In this document: positions 36,232 to 45,757 of the stretch, piece after piece
How positions within the stretch are numbered: the first letter of the stretch is position 1
Layout: every line of letters begins with the position of its first letter
Assembly (NCBI RefSeq): GCF_029846115.1
Contig: NZ_JARVZZ010000001.1
Span: 4,712,001 to 4,776,000, forward strand
Origin: Serratia marcescens
GTDB taxonomy: Bacteria; Pseudomonadota; Gammaproteobacteria; Enterobacterales; Enterobacteriaceae
Reading direction: 5' to 3'
Length of the DNA: 64,000 nt
The notes under the pieces: model-generated
What the model saw: only the letters and a program-made list of their open reading frames with translations
What the model was told of the DNA's origin: nothing
Databases searched by the model: none
Translations under genes and position numbers: made by a program

Positions 36232-38009
36232 GGTTTTTCCAGAATTTACAAAATGATGGCATCTCCCCACGCGCACAGATCCGCCTGCTGGACAACACCT
36301 TCATGCGGTTGGTGTTCAGTTTCACCGCCGTGCCTTTCGTCGGCATCCCGTTCGCCATCTGGATTTATTTGCTGGGCGACAAACTCGGCCCAACCATTAC
36401 CTGGATCATCGTTTACCTGCTATGTGCCGTGGCGATCCGAATAGAACATCGTCGCTACCTGCGTGAGGCCAAGGAAAATGATGAAGACACCGTGCTGCGC
36501 CGCTGGCTGCCGCTCATTAATAAGGTGGCCTTTATTCACGGGTTGGGGATCTCATCACTCTATTTAATTACCCCGCAGACCCATAACTTTGACTTTTTTC
36601 TGCTGCTCAATATCAGCATCGCCGCGATCGTTGCTGCCAACGCAACGCATCTGACGCCGGTTATCAGCACCTTTACCCGCTTTTTCTTCGCCTCCTGGGG
36701 GCTGCTGAACCTTGGCATCATCTGGCGGCTGGAAGACGTGATGTTCATCGTGCTGATGCTGAACTTGCTGTACGGCTTCGCCATTTACCGCCACGCGTTA
36801 ACCTCGCATGCGTTCTTTATCCAGCAGGCGTTGCTCGAAGAACAAAGCTCGCGCCTGGCGGAGCAGTTCCGCCAGGCTAAAGAGGAGGCGGAACAGGCGC
36901 TGCTGGACAAGAACCAGTTCCTGACCACCGCCAGCCACGATCTGCGCCAACCAGTGCACGCCATGGGCTTTCTGATCGAAGCCATCATCCACAAAAACCG
37001 CGACGACAGCCTGACGCCGCAGCTGCTGGATCTGCAGCAGAGCGTGCGTTCGGTGCATTTGATGTTCAATTCATTGCTCGATCTCAGCAAGATCGAGTCC
37101 GGCAACGTGCGCACCGCCGCCACCCATGTGGATATCGGCGCCCTGCTCGACTCGGTGATCACCCTGTTCCGCGAAGAGGCCAACAGCCGTGCCCTGGCGC
37201 TGCGCACCTGGCGGCCTAAACGGCGCATCAGCGTGATGGGCGATCCGCTGCTGGTGCGGCAATCGTTGATCAACCTGATCCAAAACGCCTTGCGCTACAC
37301 GCAACGGGGCGGCGTGCTGATCGCCATCCGCCCGCGCGGCGCCGAGTGCCTGGTAGAGGTGTGGGACACCGGCGTGGGCATCGCCGACGAAGAGAAAAGC
37401 AAAATCTTCTCCCCTTACTACCGCCCCGAGCTGGCGTGGAAAATCGACAGCGCCGGCCACGGGCTGGGGCTGGCGGTGGTGGCGCGCTGCGCCAAGCTGA
37501 TGAAGGTGAAGTACGGCATGCACTCCGTCGAAGGCAAAGGCTCGCGCTTCTGGATGCGCTTCACGCAATACGTCGGCGAAGACAAAGCGCCGGAAACCGC
37601 GGCCGTCTACGACAACACCGCCACGCCTACCCGCTATGCACCGCTGCGCGGCGCCTGCCTGGTGGTGGACGACGATCCTTTGGTGACCTCTGCCTGGGAG
37701 AGCCTGATGAGCACCTGGGGCATCACCGTGCGCTGCGCGGCCTCCGCCGAGGAAGCCTTCGCCATCGTCGACGACGGTTTTACGCCATTCGCCGTGCTGT
37801 GCGACCAGCGCCTGCGTTCCGGCGAGAGCGGTTTCGACATCCTGAAAGCGCTGTTCGAACGCCTGCCGGACGTGAGCGGCGCGATGGTCAGCGGCGAGTT
37901 CAACTCGCAGATATTGCAAGAGGCCGAACAGGAAGGCTATCTGGTGCTGCGCAAACCGCTGGAGCCGGCCAGGCTGCATGCGCTGCTGACGCAGTGGGGG
38001 GCCGGCTAA
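36228..38009 (+). CDS. Hybrid sensor histidine kinase with C-terminal receiver
   Basis: A 593-residue protein. The N-terminal half has about six hydrophobic helices (roughly 28-50, 55-72, 98-115, 122-140, 147-165, 170-187) with almost no periplasmic domain. A coiled-coil (about 195-228) leads to the HisKA domain with His237 in TTASHDLRQPVHAMGF. The HATPase domain shows NLIQNALRYT, VWDTGVGI and GHGLGLAVV, and a receiver from about 470 has VVDDDP and an aspartate in VLCDQRL. The HDLRQP H-box is typical of membrane-sensing hybrid kinases. The signal is probably membrane-associated or hydrophobic, but this is inference. Confidence 0.88.
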   Translation: MRFFQNLQNDGISPRAQIRLLDNTFMRLVFSFTAVPFVGIPFAIWIYLLGDKLGPTITWIIVYLLCAVAIRIEHRRYLREAKENDEDTVLRRWLPLINKVAFIHGLGISSLYLITPQTHNFDFFLLLNISIAAIVAANATHLTPVISTFTRFFFASWGLLNLGIIWRLEDVMFIVLMLNLLYGFAIYRHALTSHAFFIQQALLEEQSSRLAEQFRQAKEEAEQALLDKNQFLTTASHDLRQPVHAMGFLIEAIIHKNRDDSLTPQLLDLQQSVRSVHLMFNSLLDLSKIESGNVRTAATHVDIGALLDSVITLFREEANSRALALRTWRPKRRISVMGDPLLVRQSLINLIQNALRYTQRGGVLIAIRPRGAECLVEVWDTGVGIADEEKSKIFSPYYRPELAWKIDSAGHGLGLAVVARCAKLMKVKYGMHSVEGKGSRFWMRFTQYVGEDKAPETAAVYDNTATPTRYAPLRGACLVVDDDPLVTSAWESLMSTWGITVRCAASAEEAFAIVDDGFTPFAVLCDQRLRSGESGFDILKALFERLPDVSGAMVSGEFNSQILQEAEQEGYLVLRKPLEPARLHALLTQWGAG

Positions 38010-38712
38010 GTGTGGTGCTGACAACATGATGGTGCCAAGGATCATGCGGAGAAGCTCTCTGCGAGAAACTGTGCATCCGTCTGCTTGTTCAGGCGCTATG
38101 ATTCAAACACCTTATATCCCGTCGATGTAACAAGATTGTATGTATGGTGGAAACGATCCCCCTCATAATTTTTCCCCTGGAGTGCGCGGACTCATCAGAT
38201 TTATCTTTCATTGAAAATGGCGGCAATCTCAACAAGACAACGGTCTTCTCTCACCACCATCTTGTTCGTAGGATTCTGAAACATGGAAAAGATATATCTA
38301 AGGTTTCCGCGTTATTACCGTAGCAATTGCTCTGTTTTCATCCTCACTCCTCTTGGCGTTTCCTATGAGCTGTCGGCTTTCATATGAACCATAAACATGT
38401 TCTTCATCGTCCATAACTTGGCTGGAGCCTAAACTTGAAAAACAATACAAAACATAGAATTACCCACACTAATGAACTATTAAGCAATGAGAATGTTTAG
38501 AACCTTTTCGATTAAAACAAAAAAAACAACCATTAATCTATTTTTTTCAAAATAAAGAAACGTTTTTTAATTAAAAATGGATTTTTATTCCAAAAAAAGA
38601 GACTCATGATTAATTTTTGCACTTACAAACTCACAGACTTTACAAACTGTATTTTTATGTAAAAATAGTATGACAAAATCTAAGCAACTGAAAAATACTT
38701 GCAAGGTTAATT
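38010..38712. other. AT-rich non-coding region before the dioxygenase gene
   Basis: About 700 bases with no frame I can support. The right part (from about 38440) is very AT-rich with A and T tracts, a pattern expected of H-NS-bound acquired DNA, and should include the promoter of the next gene. The left part has several short interrupted frames on both strands, possibly decayed coding sequence. Confidence 0.5.
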
Positions 38713-39537
38713 ATGTGCACAGCTAAGGAATCAATTGAGCGTGATGGCTTTGTCGTCATTCGTAACCTTTTCACCCCAGAAGAAATGGCTCGGATGAACT
38801 CTTCCATACACACCTTTTTTCAAAAAAAGGGTGTAACTTACCGTTACGGACTGACTCAGCCAAACATTGCTGTTGAAGAGCCTGATTTCTCATGGGTAAT
38901 TAGTCATCCAAAGGTATTAGAAGCCTACCGTTCTGTATTTGGCCAGGACGAATTTGTTTTTACATCCCATGCAGATATTCATCACAACATGGGATTCGGT
39001 TGGCATAAAGACGACGCCAAAGGTGCATATTTTTCCGAGCCATATTTCACGCCCGATTGCCGAGTGTACAAAATGGGGATCTACATGAATGATCACTCCT
39101 CTGATGGAAATGGCATGTCGGTAAGGATAGGTTCTCATCTTAAAAACAACCTAACGGAAGGAGAGGCGATCTCGTTAGCCACTAAGCCCGGAGATGTTGT
39201 AATTTTTGATGTAAGAATTACGCACGCAGGTAAAGAATATGATGTTATTGAGAAAGGATTGCTGAAGATAGGCAGGATGCTTGGCGATATGAATGGCAAG
39301 TCAAAAATTGGCCGTAAAGTACGTGACTTTTATTGCAGTTTGAAATCTGGAAAGCCAAAGCGTAGCTTCTTCTTTACATTCGGTGCACCAAACACTTTCA
39401 CTTACGACTTCTCCCGCACAAATATGCGCAGGCAGCTAGAACAGTCTGGAGGCAACGAATATATTTTATCAGAAAAGCTGTCTAATGAACTGCATAACAA
39501 TGGCGTTAGAACTCTGAAATTTGAAGATGGTTTGTAA
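38713..39537 (+). CDS. Phytanoyl-CoA dioxygenase (PhyH)-like Fe(II)/2-oxoglutarate oxygenase
   Basis: A 274-residue protein. The iron-binding triad is His98 and Asp100 in GWHKDD and His171 in FDVRITHAG. The preceding KPGDVVIFD strand is typical of the PhyH family, and an arginine in KPKRSFFFTFG could bind 2-oxoglutarate. This suggests an active hydroxylase. The substrate is unknown; PhyH relatives act on lipids, antibiotics, amino acids and phosphonates. Codon use and base composition are far more AT-rich than the genome average, indicating transfer. It is followed 84 bases later by an acyltransferase on the same strand. Confidence 0.82.
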   Translation: MCTAKESIERDGFVVIRNLFTPEEMARMNSSIHTFFQKKGVTYRYGLTQPNIAVEEPDFSWVISHPKVLEAYRSVFGQDEFVFTSHADIHHNMGFGWHKDDAKGAYFSEPYFTPDCRVYKMGIYMNDHSSDGNGMSVRIGSHLKNNLTEGEAISLATKPGDVVIFDVRITHAGKEYDVIEKGLLKIGRMLGDMNGKSKIGRKVRDFYCSLKSGKPKRSFFFTFGAPNTFTYDFSRTNMRRQLEQSGGNEYILSEKLSNELHNNGVRTLKFEDGL

Positions 39538-39621
39538 CTTAGCTGACCGAGGCAACTCGGTCAGACGTTATCATAACGATATTTTTAAGCAATTTTAGCA
39601 CGCACAGACAAGAGAATTTCA

Positions 39622-40737
39622 ATGAAAAATAACCGCGTTGAATCACTTGATTATCTCCGTGGATTAATGGCCTTATCCGTTGTAATCTATCATTATACTT
39701 CATGGTCAATGTCGACCGGTTCGTCAGTTGACGTTATCGGCAGTCAGTTCGTTTTAGGGAAGCTGGGTATATATGCAGTTTCTATTTTTTATATTCTTAG
39801 TGGTGTTAGCCTAGCGTATATCTATGAAGGAAAAATAACATCCACACGTCAAGTTGCAGCATTCGCCATAAAACGTATCTTTAGGATATTCCCTTTATTT
39901 TGGATAGCCGTAACCGGGATGATAATTTTTAGCTGGATTTTGGCAACGGTCAATGGCCTAGTATATGATTTTCCCTATTACAAGGCATTTTTAAATTACA
40001 CACTATTATTTGGATTTATTGAACCAACGGCTTATTTATCTACTGGCGCCTGGTCAATCGGCAATGAGCTTGTTTTTTATTTCATACTCTGCCTTACTTA
40101 TTTTTTATCCTCATCGTATAGATATACCTTCCCGGCAGTAATGACGTTAAGTATCATTTCTGGATTTTACTTCTCTTTTAGCGTTCTCGACCCTTCCTCA
40201 CCTCTTTCCGAACAGTGGGCTAACTACATAAACCCCTTTAATCAACTATTCCTCTTTATGTGCGGTGCTGCAATTGGTAAATATGCACCGAAGTTAACAA
40301 TGCGCAACAGTTCTCTTTTATCAATTTGCTTATTATCAACTTTGGCATTCATTTTTTATCCTGTTTCCGGAGATAAAATAAACCTGGTTTCAGGTATCAA
40401 TAGAATTGTCATCTCCACTTTATGCGTAGCATTTGTTTTCTCACTTTACAAATTAAACCCAAGCTATAATAACGTATTGACTAATGCCCTGGGGAAACTG
40501 GGTGAAATATCATACTCAATTTACTTAATGCACCCCATAGTGGCAATACCCGTGACATTTATAGCAAAGAAAATGGGAATTCCGATCGGCTTTGGATACG
40601 CCACATCGTTCATTATTGTCATCATTATTGGGTTTGCTACCTATAATCTTGTGGAAAAACCCATGATGCGCGTGGGAGCAAACATAGCCTCTTGGTTAAA
40701 AAAGGATGCCGCCATCACGCAAAATCTAGTCAAATAA
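39622..40737 (+). CDS. Membrane O-acyltransferase (acyltransferase family 3, OafA-like)
   Basis: A 371-residue protein with about ten membrane helices. It begins VESLDYLRGLMALSVVIYHY, a typical acyltransferase-3 N-terminus with the histidine after helix 1. It has the RIFRIFPLFW motif and STGAWSIGNELVFY. It lacks the C-terminal SGNH domain of longer OafA proteins. Such proteins acetylate or succinylate surface glycans, antibiotics or lipids using acyl-CoA. The base composition is AT-rich like the upstream oxygenase, so the two probably arrived and function together. Confidence 0.85.
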   Translation: MKNNRVESLDYLRGLMALSVVIYHYTSWSMSTGSSVDVIGSQFVLGKLGIYAVSIFYILSGVSLAYIYEGKITSTRQVAAFAIKRIFRIFPLFWIAVTGMIIFSWILATVNGLVYDFPYYKAFLNYTLLFGFIEPTAYLSTGAWSIGNELVFYFILCLTYFLSSSYRYTFPAVMTLSIISGFYFSFSVLDPSSPLSEQWANYINPFNQLFLFMCGAAIGKYAPKLTMRNSSLLSICLLSTLAFIFYPVSGDKINLVSGINRIVISTLCVAFVFSLYKLNPSYNNVLTNALGKLGEISYSIYLMHPIVAIPVTFIAKKMGIPIGFGYATSFIIVIIIGFATYNLVEKPMMRVGANIASWLKKDAAITQNLVK

Positions 40738-40768
40738 TCTTACCAGGCTATATTGAATAGTCCGTCTC

Positions 40769-40797
40769 GTGAACAACTGGCTCTTCCAGTTGTTCAC
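40769..40797 (+). terminator. Perfect 12-bp hairpin after the acyltransferase gene
   Basis: GTGAACAACTGG / CCAGTTGTTCAC with a CTCTT loop, 32 bases after the stop. There is no T tract on the plus strand. It is likely to mark the end of the transcript or protect its 3' end. The 195 bases from here to the guaA terminator show nothing I can name. Confidence 0.55.
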
Positions 40798-40992
40798 CCT
40801 TATTACCGACTCGTTGCTATCTAGCGTTCTTACGCCAGTAGCGTAGATATGCCAATACATGACAAATCAATAGCTGACCAATAACACAAAGTAGCAGCAA
40901 CTTTGTATGGCGCAGTTCGGAATAACGAGCTCAGTGGGTAGCGAACCAGAGCAAGCACAGCTGCTCACAGCACAACCAAGATCCTAAAAGAG

Positions 40993-41029
40993 AAAACCCC
41001 CGAACAGCTAAGCCGCAGCGGGGGTTTTT
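40993..41029 (-). terminator. Terminator of guaBA (bidirectional shape)
   Basis: A perfect 10-bp stem AAAACCCCCG / CGGGGGTTTT with a 16-base loop; T tracts follow on both strands. It lies 35 bases beyond the guaA stop. Confidence 0.85.
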
Positions 41030-41063
41030 AAATAATCACTGATAGTCAGTAATTAGCTGTTCA

Positions 41064-42641
41064 TCATTCCCACTCAATCGTCGCCGGCGGCTTGCCGCTG
41101 ATGTCGTACACCACGCGGGAGATGCCGTCCACTTCGTTGATGATGCGGTTGGAGACGCGGCCGAGGAAGTCATACGGCAGGTGCGCCCAGTGCGCGGTCA
41201 TGAAGTCGATGGTTTCTACCGCACGCAGGGAGACCACCCAGTCGTATTTGCGGCCGTCGCCCATCACGCCGACCGAACGCACCGGCAGGAACACGGTGAA
41301 CGCCTGGCTGACTTTGTTGTACAGGTCGGCTTTGTGCAGCTCTTCGATGAAGATGGCGTCGGCGCGGCGCAGCAGATCGCAGTACTCTTTCTTCACTTCG
41401 CCCAGCACGCGCACGCCCAGACCCGGGCCCGGGAACGGGTGACGGAACAGCATGTCGTACGGCAGGCCCAGCTCCAGGCCGATCTTGCGCACTTCGTCTT
41501 TGAACAGCTCTTTCAGCGGCTCGACCAGGCCCAGCTTCATCTCTTTCGGCAGGCCGCCCACATTGTGGTGCGACTTGATCACGTGCGCTTTGCCGGTGGC
41601 GGAAGCGGCGGATTCGATCACGTCCGGGTAGATGGTGCCCTGCGCCAGCCATTTCACCTGCTCTTGCTTGCAGGCTTCTTCGTCGAACACTTCAACGAAC
41701 ACGCGGCCGATGATCTTGCGCTTGGCTTCCGGCTCGTCCACGCCCGCCAGTGCGGTCAGGAAGCGGTTTTCCGCCTCGACGTGCACGATGTTCAGGCCGA
41801 AGTGGTCGCCGAACATTTCCATCACCTGGTTGGCTTCGTTCAGGCGCAGCAGGCCGTTATCGACGAATACGCAGGTCAGGCGTTTGCCAATGGCGCGGTG
41901 CAGCAGCATCGCGGTCACGGAGGAGTCTACGCCGCCGGACAGGCCGAGGATCACGTGGTCTTCACCCACCTGCTCGCGGATGCGCTCGACCGCATCTTCG
42001 ATGATGGTGGCCGGGGTCCACAGGGCTTCACACTGGCAGATGTCCAGCACGAAGCGCTCCAGCATGCGCTGGCCCTGGCGGGTGTGGGTCACTTCCGGGT
42101 GGAACTGCACGCCGTAGAAGCGTTTTTCTTCGTTGGCCATAATGGCGAACGGGCAGGTGTCGGTGCTGGCGACGGTCACGAAGTCGGACGGGATCGCGGT
42201 CACTTTGTCGCCGTGGCTCATCCACACGTCCAGCAGCGGTTTGCCGGCCGGGCTGATGGCGTCTTCGATATCACGCAGCAGCGCGCTCTCTTTGACGATT
42301 TCCACCTGCGCGTAGCCGAACTCGCGTTCGTTGGAGCCCTGCACATGGCCACCCAGCTGCATCGCCATGGTCTGCATGCCGTAGCACACGCCCAGCACCG
42401 GCACGCCGGCGTTGAACACGTAGTCAGGGGCGCGCGGGCTACCGGCTTCGGTGGTGCTTTCCGGGCCGCCGGAGAGGATGATGCCGCTTGGGTTGAATTC
42501 GCGGATCTGCTCTTCGCTAACGTCCCAGGCCCACAGTTCGCAGTAAACGCCGATTTCGCGCACGCGGCGGGCGACCAGTTGGGTGTATTGCGAACCGAAG
42601 TCCAGTATCAGGATGCGATGCTTATGGATATTTTGTGTCAT
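41064..42641 (-). CDS. guaA: GMP synthase (glutamine-hydrolysing) GuaA
   Basis: A 525-residue enzyme, the same length as in E. coli. The N-terminal class I glutamine amidotransferase has the nucleophile in [11 protein letters not shown]. The ATP-pyrophosphatase domain has the PP-loop [12 protein letters not shown], and the dimerisation domain ends in [12 protein letters not shown]. It aminates XMP to GMP. The start at 42641 ([10 protein letters not shown]) is the family start; an earlier in-frame Met is not needed. Downstream of guaB in the conserved guaBA operon. Confidence 0.97.
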   Translation of the reverse strand: MTQNIHKHRILILDFGSQYTQLVARRVREIGVYCELWAWDVSEEQIREFNPSGIILSGGPESTTEAGSPRAPDYVFNAGVPVLGVCYGMQTMAMQLGGHVQGSNEREFGYAQVEIVKESALLRDIEDAISPAGKPLLDVWMSHGDKVTAIPSDFVTVASTDTCPFAIMANEEKRFYGVQFHPEVTHTRQGQRMLERFVLDICQCEALWTPATIIEDAVERIREQVGEDHVILGLSGGVDSSVTAMLLHRAIGKRLTCVFVDNGLLRLNEANQVMEMFGDHFGLNIVHVEAENRFLTALAGVDEPEAKRKIIGRVFVEVFDEEACKQEQVKWLAQGTIYPDVIESAASATGKAHVIKSHHNVGGLPKEMKLGLVEPLKELFKDEVRKIGLELGLPYDMLFRHPFPGPGLGVRVLGEVKKEYCDLLRRADAIFIEELHKADLYNKVSQAFTVFLPVRSVGVMGDGRKYDWVVSLRAVETIDFMTAHWAHLPYDFLGRVSNRIINEVDGISRVVYDISGKPPATIEWE

Positions 42642-42690
42642 GTGAGGCGAATTCCAGCAACAAGAGAAAAAGAGCGAAAATGTGTGTTTC

Positions 42691-42714
42691 GGGATGGGGC
42701 TTGGCGCCCCACCC
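42691..42714 (-). other. Intercistronic hairpin guaB / guaA
   Basis: A GC-rich stem (TGGGGC / GCCCCA extended by GGG / CCC with one bulged A) lies between guaB and guaA. The T-rich tail needed for strong termination is absent, so partial termination or mRNA stabilisation is more plausible. Confidence 0.5.
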
Positions 42715-42743
42715 CGGCCTCTCACTCAGGAGAGGTTAAGGCA

Positions 42744-44207
42744 TTAGCCCATGCGGTAGTTCGGCGACTCTTTGGTGATGGTCACGTCGTGCACGTGGCT
42801 TTCCTGAATGCCGGCGCCGCTAATGCGCACGAACTCCGCCTTGGTGCGCAGATCGTCGATGGTGGCGCAGCCGGTCAGGCCCATGCAGGAGCGCAGGCCG
42901 CCCATCTGCTGGTGGACGATGGCTTTCAGCATGCCTTTATAGGCGACGCGGCCTTCGATACCTTCCGGCACCAGTTTGTCGGCGGCGTTATCGGTCTGGA
43001 AGTAACGGTCGGAAGAGCCTTTGGACATCGCGCCCAGCGAGCCCATGCCGCGGTAAGACTTGAACGAACGGCCCTGATACAGCTCGATTTCGCCCGGGGA
43101 TTCTTCGGTGCCCGCCAGCATGGAGCCGACCATCACGCAGGATGCGCCTGCGGCGATCGCTTTGGCGATGTCGCCGGAGAAGCGGATGCCGCCGTCGGCG
43201 ATAACCGGAATGCCGGTGCCTTCCAGCGCTTCCACCGCGTCGGCGATGGCGGTGATCTGCGGTACGCCCACGCCGGTCACGATGCGGGTGGTGCAGATGG
43301 AGCCAGGGCCGATACCCACTTTCACCGCGCTCACGCCGGCTTCAGCCAGCGCTTTGGCGCCCGCTGCGGTCGCGACGTTGCCGCCGACGATCTGCAGATC
43401 CGGGTATTTGGCGCGGGTTTCGCGGATGCGCTGCAGCACGCCTTCGGAGTGGCCGTGCGAGGAGTCGATCAGCAGGACGTCAACGCCTGCCGCCACCAGC
43501 GCGTCAACGCGCTCTTCGTTGCCGGCGCCGGCGCCGACCGCCGCGCCTACGCGCAGACGGCCGTGCTCGTCTTTACAGGCGTTCGGCTTACGTTCCGCTT
43601 TCTGGAAGTCTTTAACGGTGATCATGCCCAACAGGTGGAAGCTGTCGTCCACCACCAGCGCTTTTTCTACGCGCTTTTCGTGCATCTTCTGCAGCACCAC
43701 GTCGCGCGCTTCACCTTCTTTCACGGTGACCAGGCGATCTTTTGGCGTCATGACTGCGGTGACCGGCTGGGTCAGATCGGTCACGAAGCGCACGTCGCGG
43801 CCGGTGATGATGCCGACCAGCTCGTTGTCTTCGGTCACGACCGGATAACCGGCGAAGCCGTTGCGGGCGGTCAGCTCTTTCACTTCCTGCAGCGTGGTGG
43901 ATGGGGTAACGGTCTGCGGGTCGGTAACTACGCCGCTTTCATGCTTCTTCACGCGGCTGACTTCTTCAGCCTGGCGCTCGATGGACATGTTTTTGTGGAT
44001 GAAGCCCAGGCCGCCTTCCTGCGCCAGCGCGATGGCCAGGCCGGATTCGGTAACGGTATCCATGGCTGCGGACAGCATAGGGATGTTCAGGCGGATGGTT
44101 TTGGTCAGTTGAGTGCCGAGCTCTGCGGTGTTAGGCAGAACCGTGGAGTGGGCTGGAACCAGGAGGACGTCATCAAACGTCAGAGCTTCTTTAGCGATAC
44201 GTAGCAT
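42744..44207 (-). CDS. guaB: IMP dehydrogenase GuaB
   Basis: A 487-residue enzyme: a TIM barrel interrupted by a pair of CBS domains at about 95-200, with the catalytic cysteine in [15 protein letters not shown] and the flap around GMGSLGAMS. It oxidises IMP to XMP, the committed step to GMP. The start at 44207 ([14 protein letters not shown]) matches the family; an open frame extends 18 codons upstream. First gene of guaBA. Confidence 0.97.
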   Translation of the reverse strand: MLRIAKEALTFDDVLLVPAHSTVLPNTAELGTQLTKTIRLNIPMLSAAMDTVTESGLAIALAQEGGLGFIHKNMSIERQAEEVSRVKKHESGVVTDPQTVTPSTTLQEVKELTARNGFAGYPVVTEDNELVGIITGRDVRFVTDLTQPVTAVMTPKDRLVTVKEGEARDVVLQKMHEKRVEKALVVDDSFHLLGMITVKDFQKAERKPNACKDEHGRLRVGAAVGAGAGNEERVDALVAAGVDVLLIDSSHGHSEGVLQRIRETRAKYPDLQIVGGNVATAAGAKALAEAGVSAVKVGIGPGSICTTRIVTGVGVPQITAIADAVEALEGTGIPVIADGGIRFSGDIAKAIAAGASCVMVGSMLAGTEESPGEIELYQGRSFKSYRGMGSLGAMSKGSSDRYFQTDNAADKLVPEGIEGRVAYKGMLKAIVHQQMGGLRSCMGLTGCATIDDLRTKAEFVRISGAGIQESHVHDVTITKESPNYRMG

Positions 44208-44259
44208 GGGCAATATCTCACCAGGGTGGGCTGTGAAAAAGATAAAATATTGCCGCGGC

Positions 44260-44288
44260 ATTATACAGAGCGGAATCGGTTGCCTCCA
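44260..44288 (-). promoter_or_regulatory. guaBA promoter with PurR-box-like sequence
   Basis: On the minus strand, TATAAT (44260-44265) in the context CTCTGTATAATGCCGCGGCA looks the same as the E. coli guaB promoter as I recall it. A PurR-like AGGCAACCGATTCC overlaps the -35 region (44272-44285). This implies purine-dependent repression of guaBA, as known in E. coli. Confidence 0.75.
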
Positions 44289-44377
44289 GCACTTTCTTGC
44301 AAAAAGTCTTGATTACCTTTTTCAGCCATGTAGTATCGACCAATTAAGTGATTGTTTTGAAATTTGATCTGGGTCAC

Positions 44378-45754
44378 ATGTCGCTACCTGTTTCGCCTTC
44401 CATTTTTACCGTAAGCCGCCTCAATCAGACGGTTCGCCAACTGCTGGAAATGGAAATGGGGCAGATTTGGCTCTCCGCCGAGATCTCCAACCTCTCCCAG
44501 CCCGCCTCCGGCCACTGGTATTTCACGCTGAAAGACGACCGCGCTCAGGTGCGCTGCGCGATGTTCCGCAACAGCAACCGCCGCGTCACCTTCCGGCCGC
44601 AAAACGGCCAGCAGGTTTTGGTGCGCGCCAGCATCACGCTGTATGAACCGCGCGGCGACTACCAGCTGATCGCCGAGAGCATGCAGCCCGCCGGCGACGG
44701 CCTGCTGCAGCAACAGTTCGAGCAGCTGAAACAGCGCCTGAGCGCCGAAGGGCTGTTCGATCAGCAGTTCAAGCAGCCGCTGCCCGCCCCGGCCAAACGC
44801 GTCGGGGTGATCACCTCCGCCAGCGGCGCGGCGCTGCACGATATTCTGCAGGTCTTGCAGCGCCGCGATCCGTCGCTGCCGATCGTCATCTACCCCACCT
44901 CGGTGCAGGGCGCGGAAGCGCCGATGCAGATCGTGCGCGCCATCGAGACTGCCAACCGCCGCGACGAATGCGACGTGCTGATCGTCGGCCGCGGCGGCGG
45001 TTCGCTGGAAGATCTGTGGAGCTTCAACGACGAACGCGTGGCGCGGGCAATCTTCGCCAGCCGCATTCCGATCGTCAGCGCCGTCGGCCATGAAACCGAC
45101 GTCACCATCGCCGATTTCGTCGCCGATCTGCGCGCGCCGACCCCATCCGCCGCCGCCGAACTGGTCAGCCGCAATCAGCTTGAGCTGTTGCGCCAGCTGC
45201 AGTCGCAGCAGCAGCGGCTGGAGATGGCGATGGATTACTACCTGGCGCAGCGCCAGCAGCAGTTCACCCGCATTCACCACCGTTTACAGCAGCAGCATCC
45301 GCATCTGCGCCTGGCGCGCCAGCAGACGCTGCTGTTCAAGCTGCAGCGCCGTATGGAAGACGGCATGCAGCAACAGCTGCGCCTGGCCGCCCGCCGCAGC
45401 GAACGCGCCCAGCAGCGGCTGGCGCAGGTGCAGCCGCAGGGCCGCATTCACCGCTACCAACAGCGCGTGCAGCAGCAGGAATACCGCCTGCAGCAGGCGA
45501 TGGAGCGGCAGCTCAACGCCTACCGCCAGCGCTTCGGCGTGGCCTGCAGCCAACTGGAAACCGTCAGCCCGCTGGCGACGCTGGCGCGCGGCTACAGCGT
45601 GACGCAAACCCCGCGCGGCGAGCTGCTGAAAACCACCAAACAGGCGCAGGTCGGCGAACTGCTGAAAACCCGCCTGCAGGATGGCTGGGTGGAAAGCGAG
45701 GTGAAAACCATCACCGTCGCCAAGAAGCCGCGCAAGAAACGCGCGGCCGAGTAG
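44378..45754 (+). CDS. xseA: Exodeoxyribonuclease VII large subunit XseA
   Basis: A 458-residue protein: an N-terminal OB-fold (about 15-100, [19 protein letters not shown] and [11 protein letters not shown]), the catalytic core with [17 protein letters not shown] and [14 protein letters not shown], then a long glutamine-rich coiled-coil (about 280-400) that binds many XseB subunits. It degrades single-stranded DNA from both ends. The start at 44378 fits the family; an open frame begins at 44348. It is divergent from guaB, as in E. coli. Confidence 0.95.
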   Translation: MSLPVSPSIFTVSRLNQTVRQLLEMEMGQIWLSAEISNLSQPASGHWYFTLKDDRAQVRCAMFRNSNRRVTFRPQNGQQVLVRASITLYEPRGDYQLIAESMQPAGDGLLQQQFEQLKQRLSAEGLFDQQFKQPLPAPAKRVGVITSASGAALHDILQVLQRRDPSLPIVIYPTSVQGAEAPMQIVRAIETANRRDECDVLIVGRGGGSLEDLWSFNDERVARAIFASRIPIVSAVGHETDVTIADFVADLRAPTPSAAAELVSRNQLELLRQLQSQQQRLEMAMDYYLAQRQQQFTRIHHRLQQQHPHLRLARQQTLLFKLQRRMEDGMQQQLRLAARRSERAQQRLAQVQPQGRIHRYQQRVQQQEYRLQQAMERQLNAYRQRFGVACSQLETVSPLATLARGYSVTQTPRGELLKTTKQAQVGELLKTRLQDGWVESEVKTITVAKKPRKKRAAE

Positions 45755-45757
45755 CCC

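Noticed and set aside
38070-38330. Short minus-strand frame (about 28 codons starting MFQNPTNK) in the AT-rich gap
   Set aside because: Too short, without a ribosome site or recognisable family; noted only as possible decayed coding sequence.
41181-44204. A 1007-codon open frame on the plus strand
   Set aside because: It lies wholly antisense to guaA and guaB and consists of low-complexity Arg/His/Gln/Ala-rich sequence typical of reversed GC-rich coding DNA; guaA and guaB are unmistakable.
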